NCBI GenBank assembly: GCA_016742175.1
Contig: JACVCH010000001.1
Coordinates: 186,001-250,000, forward strand
Length of the DNA: 64,000 bases
Reading direction: 5' to 3'
From: Rhizobiaceae bacterium
Lineage (GTDB): Bacteria; Pseudomonadota; Alphaproteobacteria; Rhizobiales; Rhizobiaceae
Shown here: positions 43,124 through 51,720 of the stretch, one piece after another
Numbering within the stretch: position 1 is the stretch's first letter
Layout of the letters: every line of letters starts with the position of its first letter
Notes under the pieces: generated by a model
Database searches by the model: none
Told to the model about the DNA's origin: nothing
What the model saw: the letters and a program-made list of their open reading frames with translations, nothing else
Translations under genes and position numbers: made by a program

Positions 43124-45396
43124 GCGAAGGCGACCTCGCGCGACAGGGGCAACTGGCGAACGCGCTTGCCCGTCAGCGCGAAGACGGCGTTGGCAAGGGC
43201 GGCGACCGAGGTCGGCGTCGACAACTCGCCGACGCCGCCCATCTTCTCTGCGTTTTCGAGGATCGCGATCTCGAAGGTGGGGCACTGGTGGATGCGCATG
43301 GCGTCGTAGTCGTGGAAGTTCGACTGCTCGACGCGGCCCTCGCGAAGGGTGATCTCCTGGTTCATCGCCGAGGAGAAGCCGAAGACGGCACCGGATATAA
43401 GCTGCGCCTCGATGATCGACGGATCGAGCGCGATGCCGACATCGGCGGCCATCCAGGTCTTTTCGATGCGGATGCCGGCCGGCGTGTCCGCGATCTCGAC
43501 GATCTGCGCGATCCAGGAGCCGAAGGCGAGTGCGAAGGCGAAGCCGCGTGCGCGATCTTCCGCCGGCGGTTCGCTCCAGTTCGCCATTTCCGCGACGCGA
43601 TCGACGACGCCGAGCGCGGCGGGATAGTCGGCGACCAATCGGCGGCGCAGGTCGACCGGGTCCATGCCGCCCGCGACCGCGATTTCGTCGAGGAAGCCTT
43701 CGTGGAAATAGGTGTTGAACGACATGCCGACCGAGCGCCAGAAACCGACCGGCACGCCGAGATCGGTCTTGATGCCGCGCACGCGATAGTTCGCGATCGA
43801 ATAGGGCTGGTCGTGCGCGCCCTGCGTGATCGTCGCGTCGGGGCCGACCGGCGAGATCGACGGGAACGTGCGGCGCATGACGCTGCCGAGAATGGAGGGC
43901 GCGGCAATGGTCATGTCGAGCGCGACCGGCAGGCCGGTGTCATCGAGCCGCGCGCGGAAGCGGCCCTTGGCGGCGGGGCGGAAGACGTCGCGGGCGATGT
44001 CCTCCTCGCGCGTCCACGTCACCTTGACCGGTCGCCCGCCGGCCGCATCGGCCAGTAGTGCCGCATAGATCGAGAAATCGACCTCGCGCCGGCCGAAGCC
44101 GCCGCCCATCTGCGTCGTGTGGACTGTGACGTCCGTCGTCTCCATGCCGAGCGCGGAGGCGCAAAGCTGCGCCGTCAGCGTCGGCACCTGGTTCGGCGCC
44201 CAGATCGTGAGCTTGCCGTCGGCGAGCTTCGCGGTCGCGTTCATCGGCTCCATGCAGGCATGGGCAAGCAGCGGCACGGCGTATTCGGCCTCGACGAAGC
44301 GCTCGCGCGGGGCGTCGGCGAAAAGCGTCTCCACGTCACCGTCGTCGCGCATGGACGAGCCGGAGGCCGGGTCGGCCAGCGCTTGCGTCAGACGTGCGTC
44401 GATCGCGGCGCTGTCGGCCGGATAGTCCGGCGTGCCCCAATCCGCCTCGATCAGGCCGGCGGCGCGGAAGGCGGCCCAGGTGTTGGTGGCGAGGATACCA
44501 AAGCCGTGGCCGTAGGTCGAGGATATGGGCACGATGCGGATGACGCCCGGCACGACTTCGGCCTTCGAAAGGTCCGCATTCGCCGGCTCGCGCCAGAAGA
44601 CCGGGCTCATCTTCACCGTGCCGAACAGCATGTCCGGCGCGGTGATATCTACGCCGAAGACCGGGGCGCCGGTCGCCTTGGCGAGCATGTCGACGCGCGG
44701 CTGCGACTGGCCGAGAAGCTTCCACTCGGCGCGCTCGCGCAGCGGGATGTCCGAGGGCGGCTCGATCGCGGCAGCATCGAGCGCCAGCGCGCCATAGGTC
44801 AGGCGCTGGCCGGAGGATTCGTGGATCACTTCGCCATCGGCGGTGGTGAGTTCCGCGGCCGGAACGTCGAGCCGGCGGGCGGCGGCCTCGGTCAGCATGA
44901 TGCGGGCGGCGGCGCCGGCCTGGCGCATGCGGACAAAACCGTCGCGGGTGGAGGACGACCCGCCCGTCGCCTGCAGGCCGAGCACCTTGGCGACGGTGCC
45001 GAAGCTGCGGCGCGTGACCTCGGCCATCAGGCTTTCGTCGAAGAAGGGGAAGGGGCCGGCCTCTTCCATCATCGCCGCATTGTAATAGGCCGGCGAGGCG
45101 GGGCCGTGCTCGACCTTCACCTGGTCGAGCCGCACGTCCAGTTCTTCGGCGACGAAGGCGGCGAGCGTCGTGGCGATGCCCTGACCCATCTCGGCGCGGG
45201 GCGCGATGATTGTGATCGTCTCGTCGGTGCCGATCTTGACGAAGGGATTGAAGGCGACCTCGTCCTCACTCAGCCCGTCGAGAAGCGGGTTGGCGTAGGG
45301 GCGGCGGACATACCAGGTGCCGAAGGCGACGCCGCCCGCGACCGCGACCGCGCCGACGAGGAAGGTGCGCCGTGTGATGGTGCCGAGCCGCGACAT
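43120..45396 (-). CDS. Xanthine dehydrogenase-family molybdopterin-binding subunit (IorB-like)
   Basis: A 758-residue large subunit of the isoquinoline 1-oxidoreductase/aldehyde dehydrogenase branch. A twin-arginine signal (TRRTFLVGAVAVAGG) begins at residue 8, so the folded enzyme is exported. Motifs include PRAEMGQGIATTLAAFVAEE, QMGGGFGRRE and, near the end, GGVGELSTP in which Glu724 is the expected active-site base. It would hydroxylate or oxidise an N-heterocycle or aldehyde using molybdopterin-cytosine-dinucleotide. The 2Fe-2S subunit gene precedes it by 4 nt and a cytochrome gene follows by overlap. Substrate unknown. Confidence 0.92.
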   Translation of the reverse strand: MSRLGTITRRTFLVGAVAVAGGVAFGTWYVRRPYANPLLDGLSEDEVAFNPFVKIGTDETITIIAPRAEMGQGIATTLAAFVAEELDVRLDQVKVEHGPASPAYYNAAMMEEAGPFPFFDESLMAEVTRRSFGTVAKVLGLQATGGSSSTRDGFVRMRQAGAAARIMLTEAAARRLDVPAAELTTADGEVIHESSGQRLTYGALALDAAAIEPPSDIPLRERAEWKLLGQSQPRVDMLAKATGAPVFGVDITAPDMLFGTVKMSPVFWREPANADLSKAEVVPGVIRIVPISSTYGHGFGILATNTWAAFRAAGLIEADWGTPDYPADSAAIDARLTQALADPASGSSMRDDGDVETLFADAPRERFVEAEYAVPLLAHACMEPMNATAKLADGKLTIWAPNQVPTLTAQLCASALGMETTDVTVHTTQMGGGFGRREVDFSIYAALLADAAGGRPVKVTWTREEDIARDVFRPAAKGRFRARLDDTGLPVALDMTIAAPSILGSVMRRTFPSISPVGPDATITQGAHDQPYSIANYRVRGIKTDLGVPVGFWRSVGMSFNTYFHEGFLDEIAVAGGMDPVDLRRRLVADYPAALGVVDRVAEMANWSEPPAEDRARGFAFALAFGSWIAQIVEIADTPAGIRIEKTWMAADVGIALDPSIIEAQLISGAVFGFSSAMNQEITLREGRVEQSNFHDYDAMRIHQCPTFEIAILENAEKMGGVGELSTPTSVAALANAVFALTGKRVRQLPLSREVAFA

Positions 45397-45400
45397 GGCG

Positions 45401-45859
45401 TCAGGCCCCCGCCGGCCCGCCGGCGGCGCGCTTCACAGCCGCGCGGATGCGCGGATAGGTGCCGCAGCGGCACAGATTGCCGCCGAAGGCGTTGTCGATG
45501 TCCTCGTCCGTGGGGGACGGATTGGCCTCCAAGAGCGCGACGGCGGTCATGATCTGGCCGGCCTGGCAGTAGCCGCATTGCGAGACCTGCTCGTCGATCC
45601 AGGCCTGCTGCACCGGGTGGAGCGCCTCGGGCGTGCCGATGCCTTCGATGGTGATGATGGCGCCGGTCGCCTGACTGACGGGCATGACGCAGGAGCGCAC
45701 CGGCGCGCCGTCGACCAGCACGGTGCAGGCGCCGCAGGCGGCGATGCCGCAGCCGAATTTCGGGCCCATAATGCCGGCGAGATCGCGCAGCGCCCACAGG
45801 AGCGGCATCTGCGGCTCGGCATCGATCTGGATCGCTTTTCCGTTGACGGTCAGCCGCAT
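45401..45859 (-). CDS. (2Fe-2S)-binding small subunit of Mo hydroxylase (IorA-like)
   Basis: A 152-residue iron-sulfur subunit. The N-terminal plant-type 2Fe-2S motif is [15 protein letters not shown] plus a later Cys, and the C-terminal helical domain binds the second cluster through CGYCQAG and [10 protein letters not shown]. No export signal is present, as the subunit is carried with the twin-arginine partner. The ATG at 45859 is chosen over 45889 because the protein then begins MRLTVNGK as is normal. It is the first gene of the minus-strand operon and faces a TetR gene across an operator-like dyad. Confidence 0.93.
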   Translation of the reverse strand: MRLTVNGKAIQIDAEPQMPLLWALRDLAGIMGPKFGCGIAACGACTVLVDGAPVRSCVMPVSQATGAIITIEGIGTPEALHPVQQAWIDEQVSQCGYCQAGQIMTAVALLEANPSPTDEDIDNAFGGNLCRCGTYPRIRAAVKRAAGGPAGA

Positions 45860-45906
45860 CGCGTCAGCCTTCTCACCCCTCGGCGCCATCTTGCGCCAAG
45901 GACATA

Positions 45907-45931
45907 TTGACAAATTCTGTTATTTTGTCAA
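45907..45931. promoter_or_regulatory. Dyad operator between iorA-like and tetR genes
   Basis: A perfect 8-bp inverted repeat, TTGACAAA (45907-45914) and TTTGTCAA (45924-45931), with a 9-bp centre. Each arm starts with a consensus -35 hexamer TTGACA, one per strand, so a bound TetR dimer would cover both divergent promoters. Strong candidate site for the adjacent TetR protein. Confidence 0.7.
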
Positions 45932-45941
45932 ACAGGACGGA

Positions 45942-46529
45942 ATGACACAGGCTCTTTCCGACATGCTGTTCGCCAATTGCGAGGATGAGCGTCGCGCGCG
46001 CATCCTCGACGGGGCGATGGGCTGCTTCCTCGCCTATGGCTACCAGCGCACGACGATGGACGACATCGCCAAGTCGGCGGAAATCTCCCGGCCGGCGCTC
46101 TACCTCCAGTTCCGCAACAAGACGGACATCTACCGGGCGCTGGCGACGGCCTTCATGCAATATTGCGTCTCGAATGCGGAGGCGGTGTTCGCCGGACCGG
46201 GCGATCTGCCGGCAAAGCTCGGCAGCGCTTTGACCTGCGTGATGGATCTCGTCGGCGAGGTCGAGGCGTCGCCGCACGGCGCGGAAATTCTTGACATGAA
46301 GACCAGCCTTGCCGCCGAAGTGGTCGCGACCGGGCGCGGGCGCATGATCGAGCTCGTCGAGACGGCGATCGCGGCCGGCGGGCCGACGCCGTTGCCGCCG
46401 CGCATCTACGCCGACATGCTGCTCGACGCGATCGACGGCATGAAGCTGCGCATCCCGCCGCTGGACGAGCAATTGCGCCTGCGCGACGGCTACGTCGCCA
46501 TTCTTCTGGCCGCGATGCGCGCCGGCTGA
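45942..46529 (+). CDS. TetR-family transcriptional regulator
   Basis: A 195-residue TetR regulator. The DNA-binding domain (residues about 18-64) shows the usual RILDGAMGCFLAYGYQRTTM, with the recognition helix EISRPALYLQFRNKTDIY. The rest is an alpha-helical ligand domain. The ATG at 45942 lies 10 bp from a TTGACAAA dyad that also overlaps the promoter of the Mo-hydroxylase operon, so it probably represses itself and that operon until the substrate or product binds. The effector is unknown. Confidence 0.91.
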   Translation: MTQALSDMLFANCEDERRARILDGAMGCFLAYGYQRTTMDDIAKSAEISRPALYLQFRNKTDIYRALATAFMQYCVSNAEAVFAGPGDLPAKLGSALTCVMDLVGEVEASPHGAEILDMKTSLAAEVVATGRGRMIELVETAIAAGGPTPLPPRIYADMLLDAIDGMKLRIPPLDEQLRLRDGYVAILLAAMRAG

Positions 46530-46536
46530 CCCGCCC

Positions 46537-46567
46537 TTGACCTTCCCGTGACTGGAGGCCCTATCTC
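46537..46567 (+). promoter_or_regulatory. CueR/MerR-type promoter with 19-bp spacer
   Basis: TTGACC (46537-46542) and TATCTC (46562-46567) are separated by 19 bp instead of 17, the hallmark of promoters twisted into activity by MerR-family regulators. The left operator half is ACCTTCCC, as in CueR sites, followed by GGAGG in the right half, which is degenerate. It lies 56 bp before the glutaredoxin-MauE gene. Regulation by copper or silver is inferred. Confidence 0.5.
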
Positions 46568-46623
46568 GTCCTCATCATGAGGTTTCGTGCCGGCGACGGC
46601 AGACGAGAAAGGGGACGCAAACC

Positions 46624-47388
46624 ATGTCCACGCATGCCGCAATCCATCAGAAGAAGGCCGTGCTCTATCGCATGGTCATGCCCGGCCACACCTGCCCCTA
46701 CGGCCTGAAGTCGAAGGCGCTTCTGGAGCGCCAGGGTTTCACGGTCGAGGATCATCATCTCAAGACCCGCGAGGAGACCGATGCGTTCAAGCAGGCCCAT
46801 CGCGTGAAGACCACGCCGCAGACCTTCATCGGCGAGGCGCGCATCGGCGGCTATGACGACCTGCGCGCCCATTTCGGCAAGCCGGTTCTGAAGGAGGGCG
46901 AGACGACCTACAAGCCGGTCATCGCCATTTTCGGCGTCGCGCTGGCGCTTGCGGCGGCGATGAACTGGGCGATGTCGGGCACGATCGAGCCGGTGCGCAC
47001 GATCGAATGGTTCATCGCGGTGGCGATGGTGCTGCTCGGCCTGCAGAAGCTGCGCGACGTCGAGGGCTTCTCGACCATGTTCCTCAACTACGACCTCCTC
47101 GCCATGCGGTGGGTGCCCTACGGCTATATCTACCCCTACGCCGAAACGCTGGCGGGCCTCCTGATGGTTGCGGGGGCGCTGATGTGGCTTTCGGTCCCGC
47201 TCGCGCTCGTCATCGGCACGATCGGCGCTGTGTCGGTGTTCAAGGCGGTCTACATCGACCGGCGCGAGCTCAAATGCGCCTGCGTCGGCGGCGGATCGAA
47301 CGTGCCCCTGGGGTTCGTGTCGCTGACGGAGAATCTGATGATGGTGGGCATGGCGGTGTGGATGGTGGTGAAGCCGGCGGTGCATTGA
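46624..47388 (+). CDS. Glutaredoxin-MauE/DoxX fusion membrane protein
   Basis: A 254-residue two-part protein. Residues about 10-85 form a glutaredoxin domain with a single-Cys active site CPYG at 24-27 and the cis-Pro region TTPQTFIGEARIGGYDDL. After a short linker come four to five membrane spans of the MauE/DoxX type, with a conserved CAC (Cys218, Cys220) close to the last span. It probably relays reducing power or disulfides across the inner membrane. No methylamine-dehydrogenase genes are nearby, so a role in mau maturation is unlikely. A CueR-like promoter upstream suggests a link to copper stress. Confidence 0.8.
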   Translation: MSTHAAIHQKKAVLYRMVMPGHTCPYGLKSKALLERQGFTVEDHHLKTREETDAFKQAHRVKTTPQTFIGEARIGGYDDLRAHFGKPVLKEGETTYKPVIAIFGVALALAAAMNWAMSGTIEPVRTIEWFIAVAMVLLGLQKLRDVEGFSTMFLNYDLLAMRWVPYGYIYPYAETLAGLLMVAGALMWLSVPLALVIGTIGAVSVFKAVYIDRRELKCACVGGGSNVPLGFVSLTENLMMVGMAVWMVVKPAVH

Positions 47389-47409
47389 GGAGCCGCCGGC
47401 GCACGGGGC

Positions 47410-48192
47410 TTACTGTGCCGTCCAGCCGCCATCGACGGAGATCGTCGTGCCGGTGATCTGGGCGGCGTCGTCGGTGCACAGGAACGCGACCGTGCCGGCG
47501 ATCTGGTCGACGGTGGCGAATTCCCTGGACGGCTGCTTGCGCAGGACGTGCTCGGCGACGACGGTGTCGCGGTCGAGGTTCTTTTCTGCCATCAGATCCT
47601 GGATCTGGGTTTCGACCAGCGGCGTCAGGACGAAGCCGGGGCAGACGGCGTTGCAGGTGATGCCCTGGCCGGCGGTTTCCAGCGCCGTCGTCTTCGACAG
47701 GCCGACGATGCCGTGCTTGGCGGCGACATAGGCCGACTTGTTGACCGAGGCGCGCAGGCCGTGAGCCGACGCGATGTTGACGATGCGCCCGAAGCCGGCC
47801 TTGCGCATGATCGGCAGCGCCTCGGCCGTCGTGTGGAAGGCAGAGGTCAAATTGATCGCGATGATGCGGTCCCACTCGGCAATCGGGAAGCTTTCGATCG
47901 GCGCGACGTGCTGGATGCCGGCATTGTTGACGAGGACATGGACGGCGCCGAATTTTTCGGCGGAAGTCGCGACAAGCCTGCGGGCGGCCTCGCCCTTCGA
48001 CATGTCGGCCGAGACGTAAAGCGCCTCGACGCCGAACTCGGCGGCGAGGCTTTCGGAGAGCGCGTGGTCTTCGGCGGTGTCGGTGTAGGAGTTGAGGACG
48101 AGGTTGAATCCCGCCGCGCCCAGCCGCCGGGCGATGGCAAGGCCGATCCCCGAAGTCGATCCCGTCACGATTGCCGTTCTTTGCGCCGTCAT
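47410..48192 (-). CDS. bdhA: 3-hydroxybutyrate dehydrogenase
   Basis: A 260-residue SDR matching D-3-hydroxybutyrate dehydrogenases: GSTSGIG at 11-17, [17 protein letters not shown], catalytic Ser in [11 protein letters not shown], Tyr/Lys in SAYVAAKHG, and the diagnostic C-terminal stretch [11 protein letters not shown] followed by [15 protein letters not shown]. It interconverts 3-hydroxybutyrate and acetoacetate with NAD in poly-hydroxybutyrate turnover. The ATG at 48192 gives the usual family N-terminus; an upstream ATG at 48228 would add an unlikely extension. It converges on the glutaredoxin-MauE gene with a 21-bp gap. Confidence 0.93.
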   Translation of the reverse strand: MTAQRTAIVTGSTSGIGLAIARRLGAAGFNLVLNSYTDTAEDHALSESLAAEFGVEALYVSADMSKGEAARRLVATSAEKFGAVHVLVNNAGIQHVAPIESFPIAEWDRIIAINLTSAFHTTAEALPIMRKAGFGRIVNIASAHGLRASVNKSAYVAAKHGIVGLSKTTALETAGQGITCNAVCPGFVLTPLVETQIQDLMAEKNLDRDTVVAEHVLRKQPSREFATVDQIAGTVAFLCTDDAAQITGTTISVDGGWTAQ

Positions 48193-48235
48193 TGGCTCGT
48201 CATCCCGTTTTGTTGTGCTCGTCGCCATCGAACAT

Positions 48236-48257
48236 ATATTGCAGCGCAGCACAATAT
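48236..48257. promoter_or_regulatory. Short dyad in the bdhA / ispG gap
   Basis: ATATTG (48236-48241) and CAATAT (48252-48257) are inverted around a TGC-rich 10-bp centre, 44 bp before the bdhA start. Rhizobial PHB genes are often controlled by PhaR at TGC-rich sites, so it is a weak candidate for such control. The arms are short and chance cannot be excluded. Confidence 0.3.
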
Positions 48258-48340
48258 GGACGCGCCCCGCCTTGCTCCGGCCCGACGGCAGGTTTAATTC
48301 GGTAAGGAGACGAGGCGGCGCGAGACGAGGCAGGCCCACA

Positions 48341-49594
48341 GTGAATCCGCATGTTCAGTTTCTCGACCGTCCGCTGACGCGCCGGCTCTCGGTTCCGGTG
48401 CCGGTGGGCGGCGTTCTCGTCGGCGGCGCGGCGCCGGTCGTCGTCCAGTCCATGACGAACACCGACACGGCCGACATCGACGCGACGGTCGCGCAGGTGG
48501 CGGCGCTTAATCGCGCGGGCTCCGAGATCGTGCGCATCACCGTCGACCGCGACGAGAGCGCGGCCGCCGTGCCGAAGATCCGCGAGCGGCTGGAGCGGCT
48601 CGGCCTCGACGTGCCGCTGGTCGGCGACTTTCACTATATCGGCCACAAGCTTCTCGCCGATCATCCGGCCTGCGCCGAGGCGCTGGCGAAGTACCGGATC
48701 AATCCGGGAAATGTCGGCTTCAAGGACAAGAAGGACCGGCAGTTCGCCGCCATCGTCGAGACGGCGATCCGGCACGACAAGCCGGTGCGCATCGGCGTCA
48801 ACTGGGGCTCGCTCGACCAGGAACTCCTGACCCGCCTGATGGACGACAACCAGGCCAAGGGTTTTCCGATGACCGCGCAGGAGGTGACGCGCGAGGCGAT
48901 CGTGCAGTCGGCGATCCTGTCGGCGGAACTCGCTGAGGAGATCGGGCTCGCGCGGGAACGGATCATCCTGTCGGCCAAAGTCAGTCAGGTGCAGGATCTG
49001 ATCGCGGTCTATGTCGAGCTGGCGAAGCGCTCGAACCATGCGCTGCATCTCGGCCTCACCGAAGCCGGCATGGGCTCCAAGGGCATCGTCGCCTCGTCGG
49101 CGGCAATGGGCATCCTCTTGCAGCAGGGGATCGGCGACACGATCCGCATCTCGCTGACGCCCGAGCCCGGCGGCGACCGCACGCGCGAGGTGCAGGTGGC
49201 GCAGGAACTCCTGCAGACCATGGGCTTTCGCCAGTTCCTGCCGGTGGTCGCGGCGTGCCCCGGCTGCGGGCGTACGACCTCGACCGTCTTCCAGGAACTC
49301 GCGCAGACCATCGAAGGCGACCTTCGCCGCAACATGCCTTTGTGGCGCGAGAGATATCCGGGCGTCGAAAACCTGAAGGTCGCGGTGATGGGCTGCATCG
49401 TCAACGGGCCGGGCGAATCCAAGCACGCCGATATCGGCATCTCGCTGCCCGGCACCGGCGAGACGCCGGCCGCGCCGGTCTTCATCGACGGCGCCAAGGC
49501 GGCGACGCTGCGCGGGCCGGAGATCGCGGCGGACTTCCAGGTGATGGTCGCGGACTATATCGAAAAGCGCTTCGGGCGCGGCGCGGGCGCCTGA
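48341..49594 (+). CDS. ispG: 4-hydroxy-3-methylbut-2-enyl diphosphate synthase (flavodoxin)
   Basis: A 417-residue IspG/GcpE enzyme, the sixth step of the MEP isoprenoid pathway, using a 4Fe-4S cluster. The TIM-barrel part opens with [14 protein letters not shown] and ends with [13 protein letters not shown]. The cluster-binding C-terminal domain shows [10 protein letters not shown] and [11 protein letters not shown], which hold the three Cys and the Glu ligand. The GTG at 48341 begins the normal N-terminus. It is 2 nt upstream of a transglycosylase gene and 1.1 kb from a polyprenyl-diphosphate synthase gene, which uses its pathway's product. Confidence 0.96.
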   Translation: MNPHVQFLDRPLTRRLSVPVPVGGVLVGGAAPVVVQSMTNTDTADIDATVAQVAALNRAGSEIVRITVDRDESAAAVPKIRERLERLGLDVPLVGDFHYIGHKLLADHPACAEALAKYRINPGNVGFKDKKDRQFAAIVETAIRHDKPVRIGVNWGSLDQELLTRLMDDNQAKGFPMTAQEVTREAIVQSAILSAELAEEIGLARERIILSAKVSQVQDLIAVYVELAKRSNHALHLGLTEAGMGSKGIVASSAAMGILLQQGIGDTIRISLTPEPGGDRTREVQVAQELLQTMGFRQFLPVVAACPGCGRTTSTVFQELAQTIEGDLRRNMPLWRERYPGVENLKVAVMGCIVNGPGESKHADIGISLPGTGETPAAPVFIDGAKAATLRGPEIAADFQVMVADYIEKRFGRGAGA

Positions 49595-49596
49595 CC

Positions 49597-50436
49597 ATGC
49601 GGGCGCGGGCGCTTCTTGCAGCCCTCGCCATCGCGCTTTGCGCGTCGCCTTCGCACACCGCGGAAAAGGCCGCGCCGACGATCGGGCTCGTCTGCGACCT
49701 GATCGAGGAACATGCCGGGCTCAACGGCCTGCCGGAGCAGTATTTCGCGCGGCTGATCTGGAAGGAAAGCCGTTTCAATCCGAACGCGGTCAGCCCGGTC
49801 GGCGCGGAGGGCATCGCGCAGTTCATGCCCGGCACGGCGGCGCTGCGCGGGCTCGCCGACAGTTTCGACCTGCATCAGGCGCTCGCCGCCTCGGCCGATT
49901 ATCTCGCCGAACTCACCGCCAAGTACGGTAATCTGGGCCTTGCCGCCGCCGCCTACAATTCGGGCGAGGGGCGCGTGTCGCGCTGGCTCGCCTCGGGCGG
50001 CTTCCTGCCGCTGGAGACCGAGAATTACGTGCTCGACATCATGGGCGCGCCGGCCGACGCTTTCATCGGCGTCCGGAAGGCGGTCGAGGTGCAGCCGCTC
50101 GACGAGAAGAAGCCCTTCGGCGAAGCCTGCCGCGAACTGCCGGTGTCCGGCGCGTCGATGGTGGCGATGGCGAGCGTGCCGGTCCTGCCCTGGGGCATCC
50201 AGGTCGCCGGCAATTTCCGCCGCGACGCGGCGCTGCGGCAGTGGCAGCGCCTGCGCCAGCAGCATTCGGGCGTCCTGTCGGGCCATGAGCCCGTCGTCAG
50301 CCGCATGCGCAACGGCCGCTCGCGCGCCGGCATCTACGCGGTGCGGATCGGCGCGGAAACGCGCGGCGAGGCCGATCGGATATGCTCTGCGCTGCGCGGC
50401 TCGGGCGGTTCGTGCGTGGTGTTGAAGAACAGGTGA
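49597..50436 (+). CDS. Lytic transglycosylase (SLT domain)
   Basis: A 279-residue exported murein hydrolase. A signal peptide covers residues 1-21 (ALLAALAIALCASPSHTA). The SLT fold (about 45-140) has the catalytic Glu57 in IWKESRFNPNAVS, then GAEGIAQFMPGTA and AAYNSGEGRVSRW. The C-terminal third is not a recognised domain, though the last 80 residues resemble a SPOR-like fold (WGIQVAGNFRR to CVVLKNR). It cleaves peptidoglycan glycan strands to 1,6-anhydro ends. The ATG at 49597 lies 2 nt after ispG, hence co-transcription. Confidence 0.88.
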   Translation: MRARALLAALAIALCASPSHTAEKAAPTIGLVCDLIEEHAGLNGLPEQYFARLIWKESRFNPNAVSPVGAEGIAQFMPGTAALRGLADSFDLHQALAASADYLAELTAKYGNLGLAAAAYNSGEGRVSRWLASGGFLPLETENYVLDIMGAPADAFIGVRKAVEVQPLDEKKPFGEACRELPVSGASMVAMASVPVLPWGIQVAGNFRRDAALRQWQRLRQQHSGVLSGHEPVVSRMRNGRSRAGIYAVRIGAETRGEADRICSALRGSGGSCVVLKNR

Positions 50437-50490
50437 GAGACGGTGGTGGTTTTCGGTGGCGTTGAGTGGGTGGCGATGGCGAGGCCGGGA

Positions 50491-50536
50491 TTCCTGTGAC
50501 CCCCGTGACGAGCACGGGGGCAGGCAAGCACAGGAA
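50491..50536. repeat. Palindromic REP-like element, copy 1
   Basis: Nested inverted repeats: TTCCTGTG/CACAGGAA outside and CCCCCGTG/CACGGGGG inside, with loop ACGAG. A second copy in inverse orientation lies at 50605-50651. Located between the convergent lytic transglycosylase and ispA-like genes, a usual place for bacterial REP-type elements. Confidence 0.75.
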
Positions 50537-50604
50537 TGACGGACTGCAAAGATGTTGCCGCCAACCTTACCGATTTCCATCTGGCGCAAACACCGATGCC
50601 GTCA

Positions 50605-50651
50605 CCCCTGTGCTCGCCTGCCCCCGTGCTCGTCACGGGGGGGCACAGGGG
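50605..50651. repeat. Palindromic REP-like element, copy 2 (inverted)
   Basis: CCCCTGTG/CACAGGGG outside and CCCCCGTG/CACGGGGG inside with loop CTCGT, the reverse complement of copy 1 with small changes in the outer arms. The two copies and the 68 bp between them could pair into one large cruciform or bidirectional terminator. Confidence 0.75.
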
Positions 50652-50689
50652 TCCATGCCTCGACGGTCCAACCAGCAGAACGGAAAGGT

Positions 50690-51607
50690 TCAGCGCTGCC
50701 GCTCCGCCACAAACCGCGCCGTCGCCATCAGGATCGCGGCGCGGTCGCCATAGGGCGCGACGAGGTCGCAGGCCTGGGCAACCAGCCCGCCCAGTTGCCG
50801 GCGGGCCCAGGCTTCGCCGTGGAGCGCGACGAGCGTGCCCTTGCCTGCGGCGGCGTCCTTGCCGGTCGCCTTGCCCATCACTTCGGGCGTCGAGGTGTGG
50901 TCGAGAAGGTCGTCGGCAAGCTGGAAGGCGAGGCCGATGGCGGAGCCGAATTCGGCCAGCCGCTCGATGTCGCCCTGCGGCGCGCCAGCAGCGATCGCGC
51001 CGGCCTCGCAGGCGAAGCGGATCAGGGCGCCGGTCTTCATCGCCTGCAGGCGGATGATGCCGGCCTCGTCCGGCGCGTCGCGCTCGGCGGCGAGATCGAG
51101 CGCCTGCCCGCCTACCATGCCGCCGATGCCCGCCGCGCGCGCGAGCTTGCCGACCAAGGCGACCTTCGCCCTTGCGTCCAGCTCCGTCGCCGGGTCGGCG
51201 AGGATGTCGAAGGAGAGTGTCAGGAGCGCGTCGCCGGCGAGGATCGCGGCGGCTTCGTCGAAGGCCTTGTGGACGGTCGGCTGACCGCGGCGCAGATCGT
51301 CGTCGTCCATCGCCGGCAGATCGTCGTGGACGAGCGAATAGGAATGGACGCATTCGAGCGCGGCGGCGACGCGCAGGATCGCCTCGCCGTCGGCCCCGAA
51401 AAGGGCTGCGCTTTCGAGGACGAGGAACGGCCGCAACCGCTTGCCGCCATTGAGGACGCCGTGGCGCATGGCGGCGAGGAGGCGCTCAGGCCGGTCGATC
51501 TCGCCGGGAAGCGGCCGGGCGGCGAGAAGCGCGTCGAGCATCGCTTCGACGCGCAGGGCGGCGCCGGCGAGGAGGGTTTCGAAGTCGATCGGGCCTTGGT
51601 CGTGCAT
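50690..51607 (-). CDS. ispA: Polyprenyl diphosphate synthase (IspA/GGPP type)
   Basis: A 305-residue trans-prenyltransferase that condenses IPP with allylic diphosphates. The first Asp-rich motif is in HDDLPAMDDDDLRRG and the second in AFQLADDLLD; both metal sites are intact. The chain-length region before the first motif (ECVHSYSLVHDD) suggests a C15-C20 product, so farnesyl or geranylgeranyl diphosphate. It lies on the minus strand opposite ispG and between REP-like repeats and mtgA. Exact product length cannot be settled from sequence alone. Confidence 0.92.
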   Translation of the reverse strand: MHDQGPIDFETLLAGAALRVEAMLDALLAARPLPGEIDRPERLLAAMRHGVLNGGKRLRPFLVLESAALFGADGEAILRVAAALECVHSYSLVHDDLPAMDDDDLRRGQPTVHKAFDEAAAILAGDALLTLSFDILADPATELDARAKVALVGKLARAAGIGGMVGGQALDLAAERDAPDEAGIIRLQAMKTGALIRFACEAGAIAAGAPQGDIERLAEFGSAIGLAFQLADDLLDHTSTPEVMGKATGKDAAAGKGTLVALHGEAWARRQLGGLVAQACDLVAPYGDRAAILMATARFVAERQR

Positions 51608-51720
51608 GCGTCAGGCAATCGCCTTTGCCGGCTTTCCGGTCAAGCGATATCGGCGATGCAATTGCGCGGGAAGGCCTGACCCGCTAGACGGGTGGGCGTG
51701 TCGGAACATGGAAGAGACGG

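Noticed and set aside
46624-47388. Methylamine dehydrogenase (mau) system
   Set aside because: The MauE-like domain is fused to a glutaredoxin and no mauA, mauB or mauD genes are present; the resemblance is to the general DoxX/MauE redox family.
48236-48257. Firm PhaR operator for bdhA
   Set aside because: Only 6-bp arms are inverted and the centre is a direct, not inverted, TGC repeat; kept as a weak candidate only.
50437-50689. CRISPR-like repeats
   Set aside because: Only two copies, in opposite orientation, each a nested palindrome; there are no spacers of even length and no cas genes.
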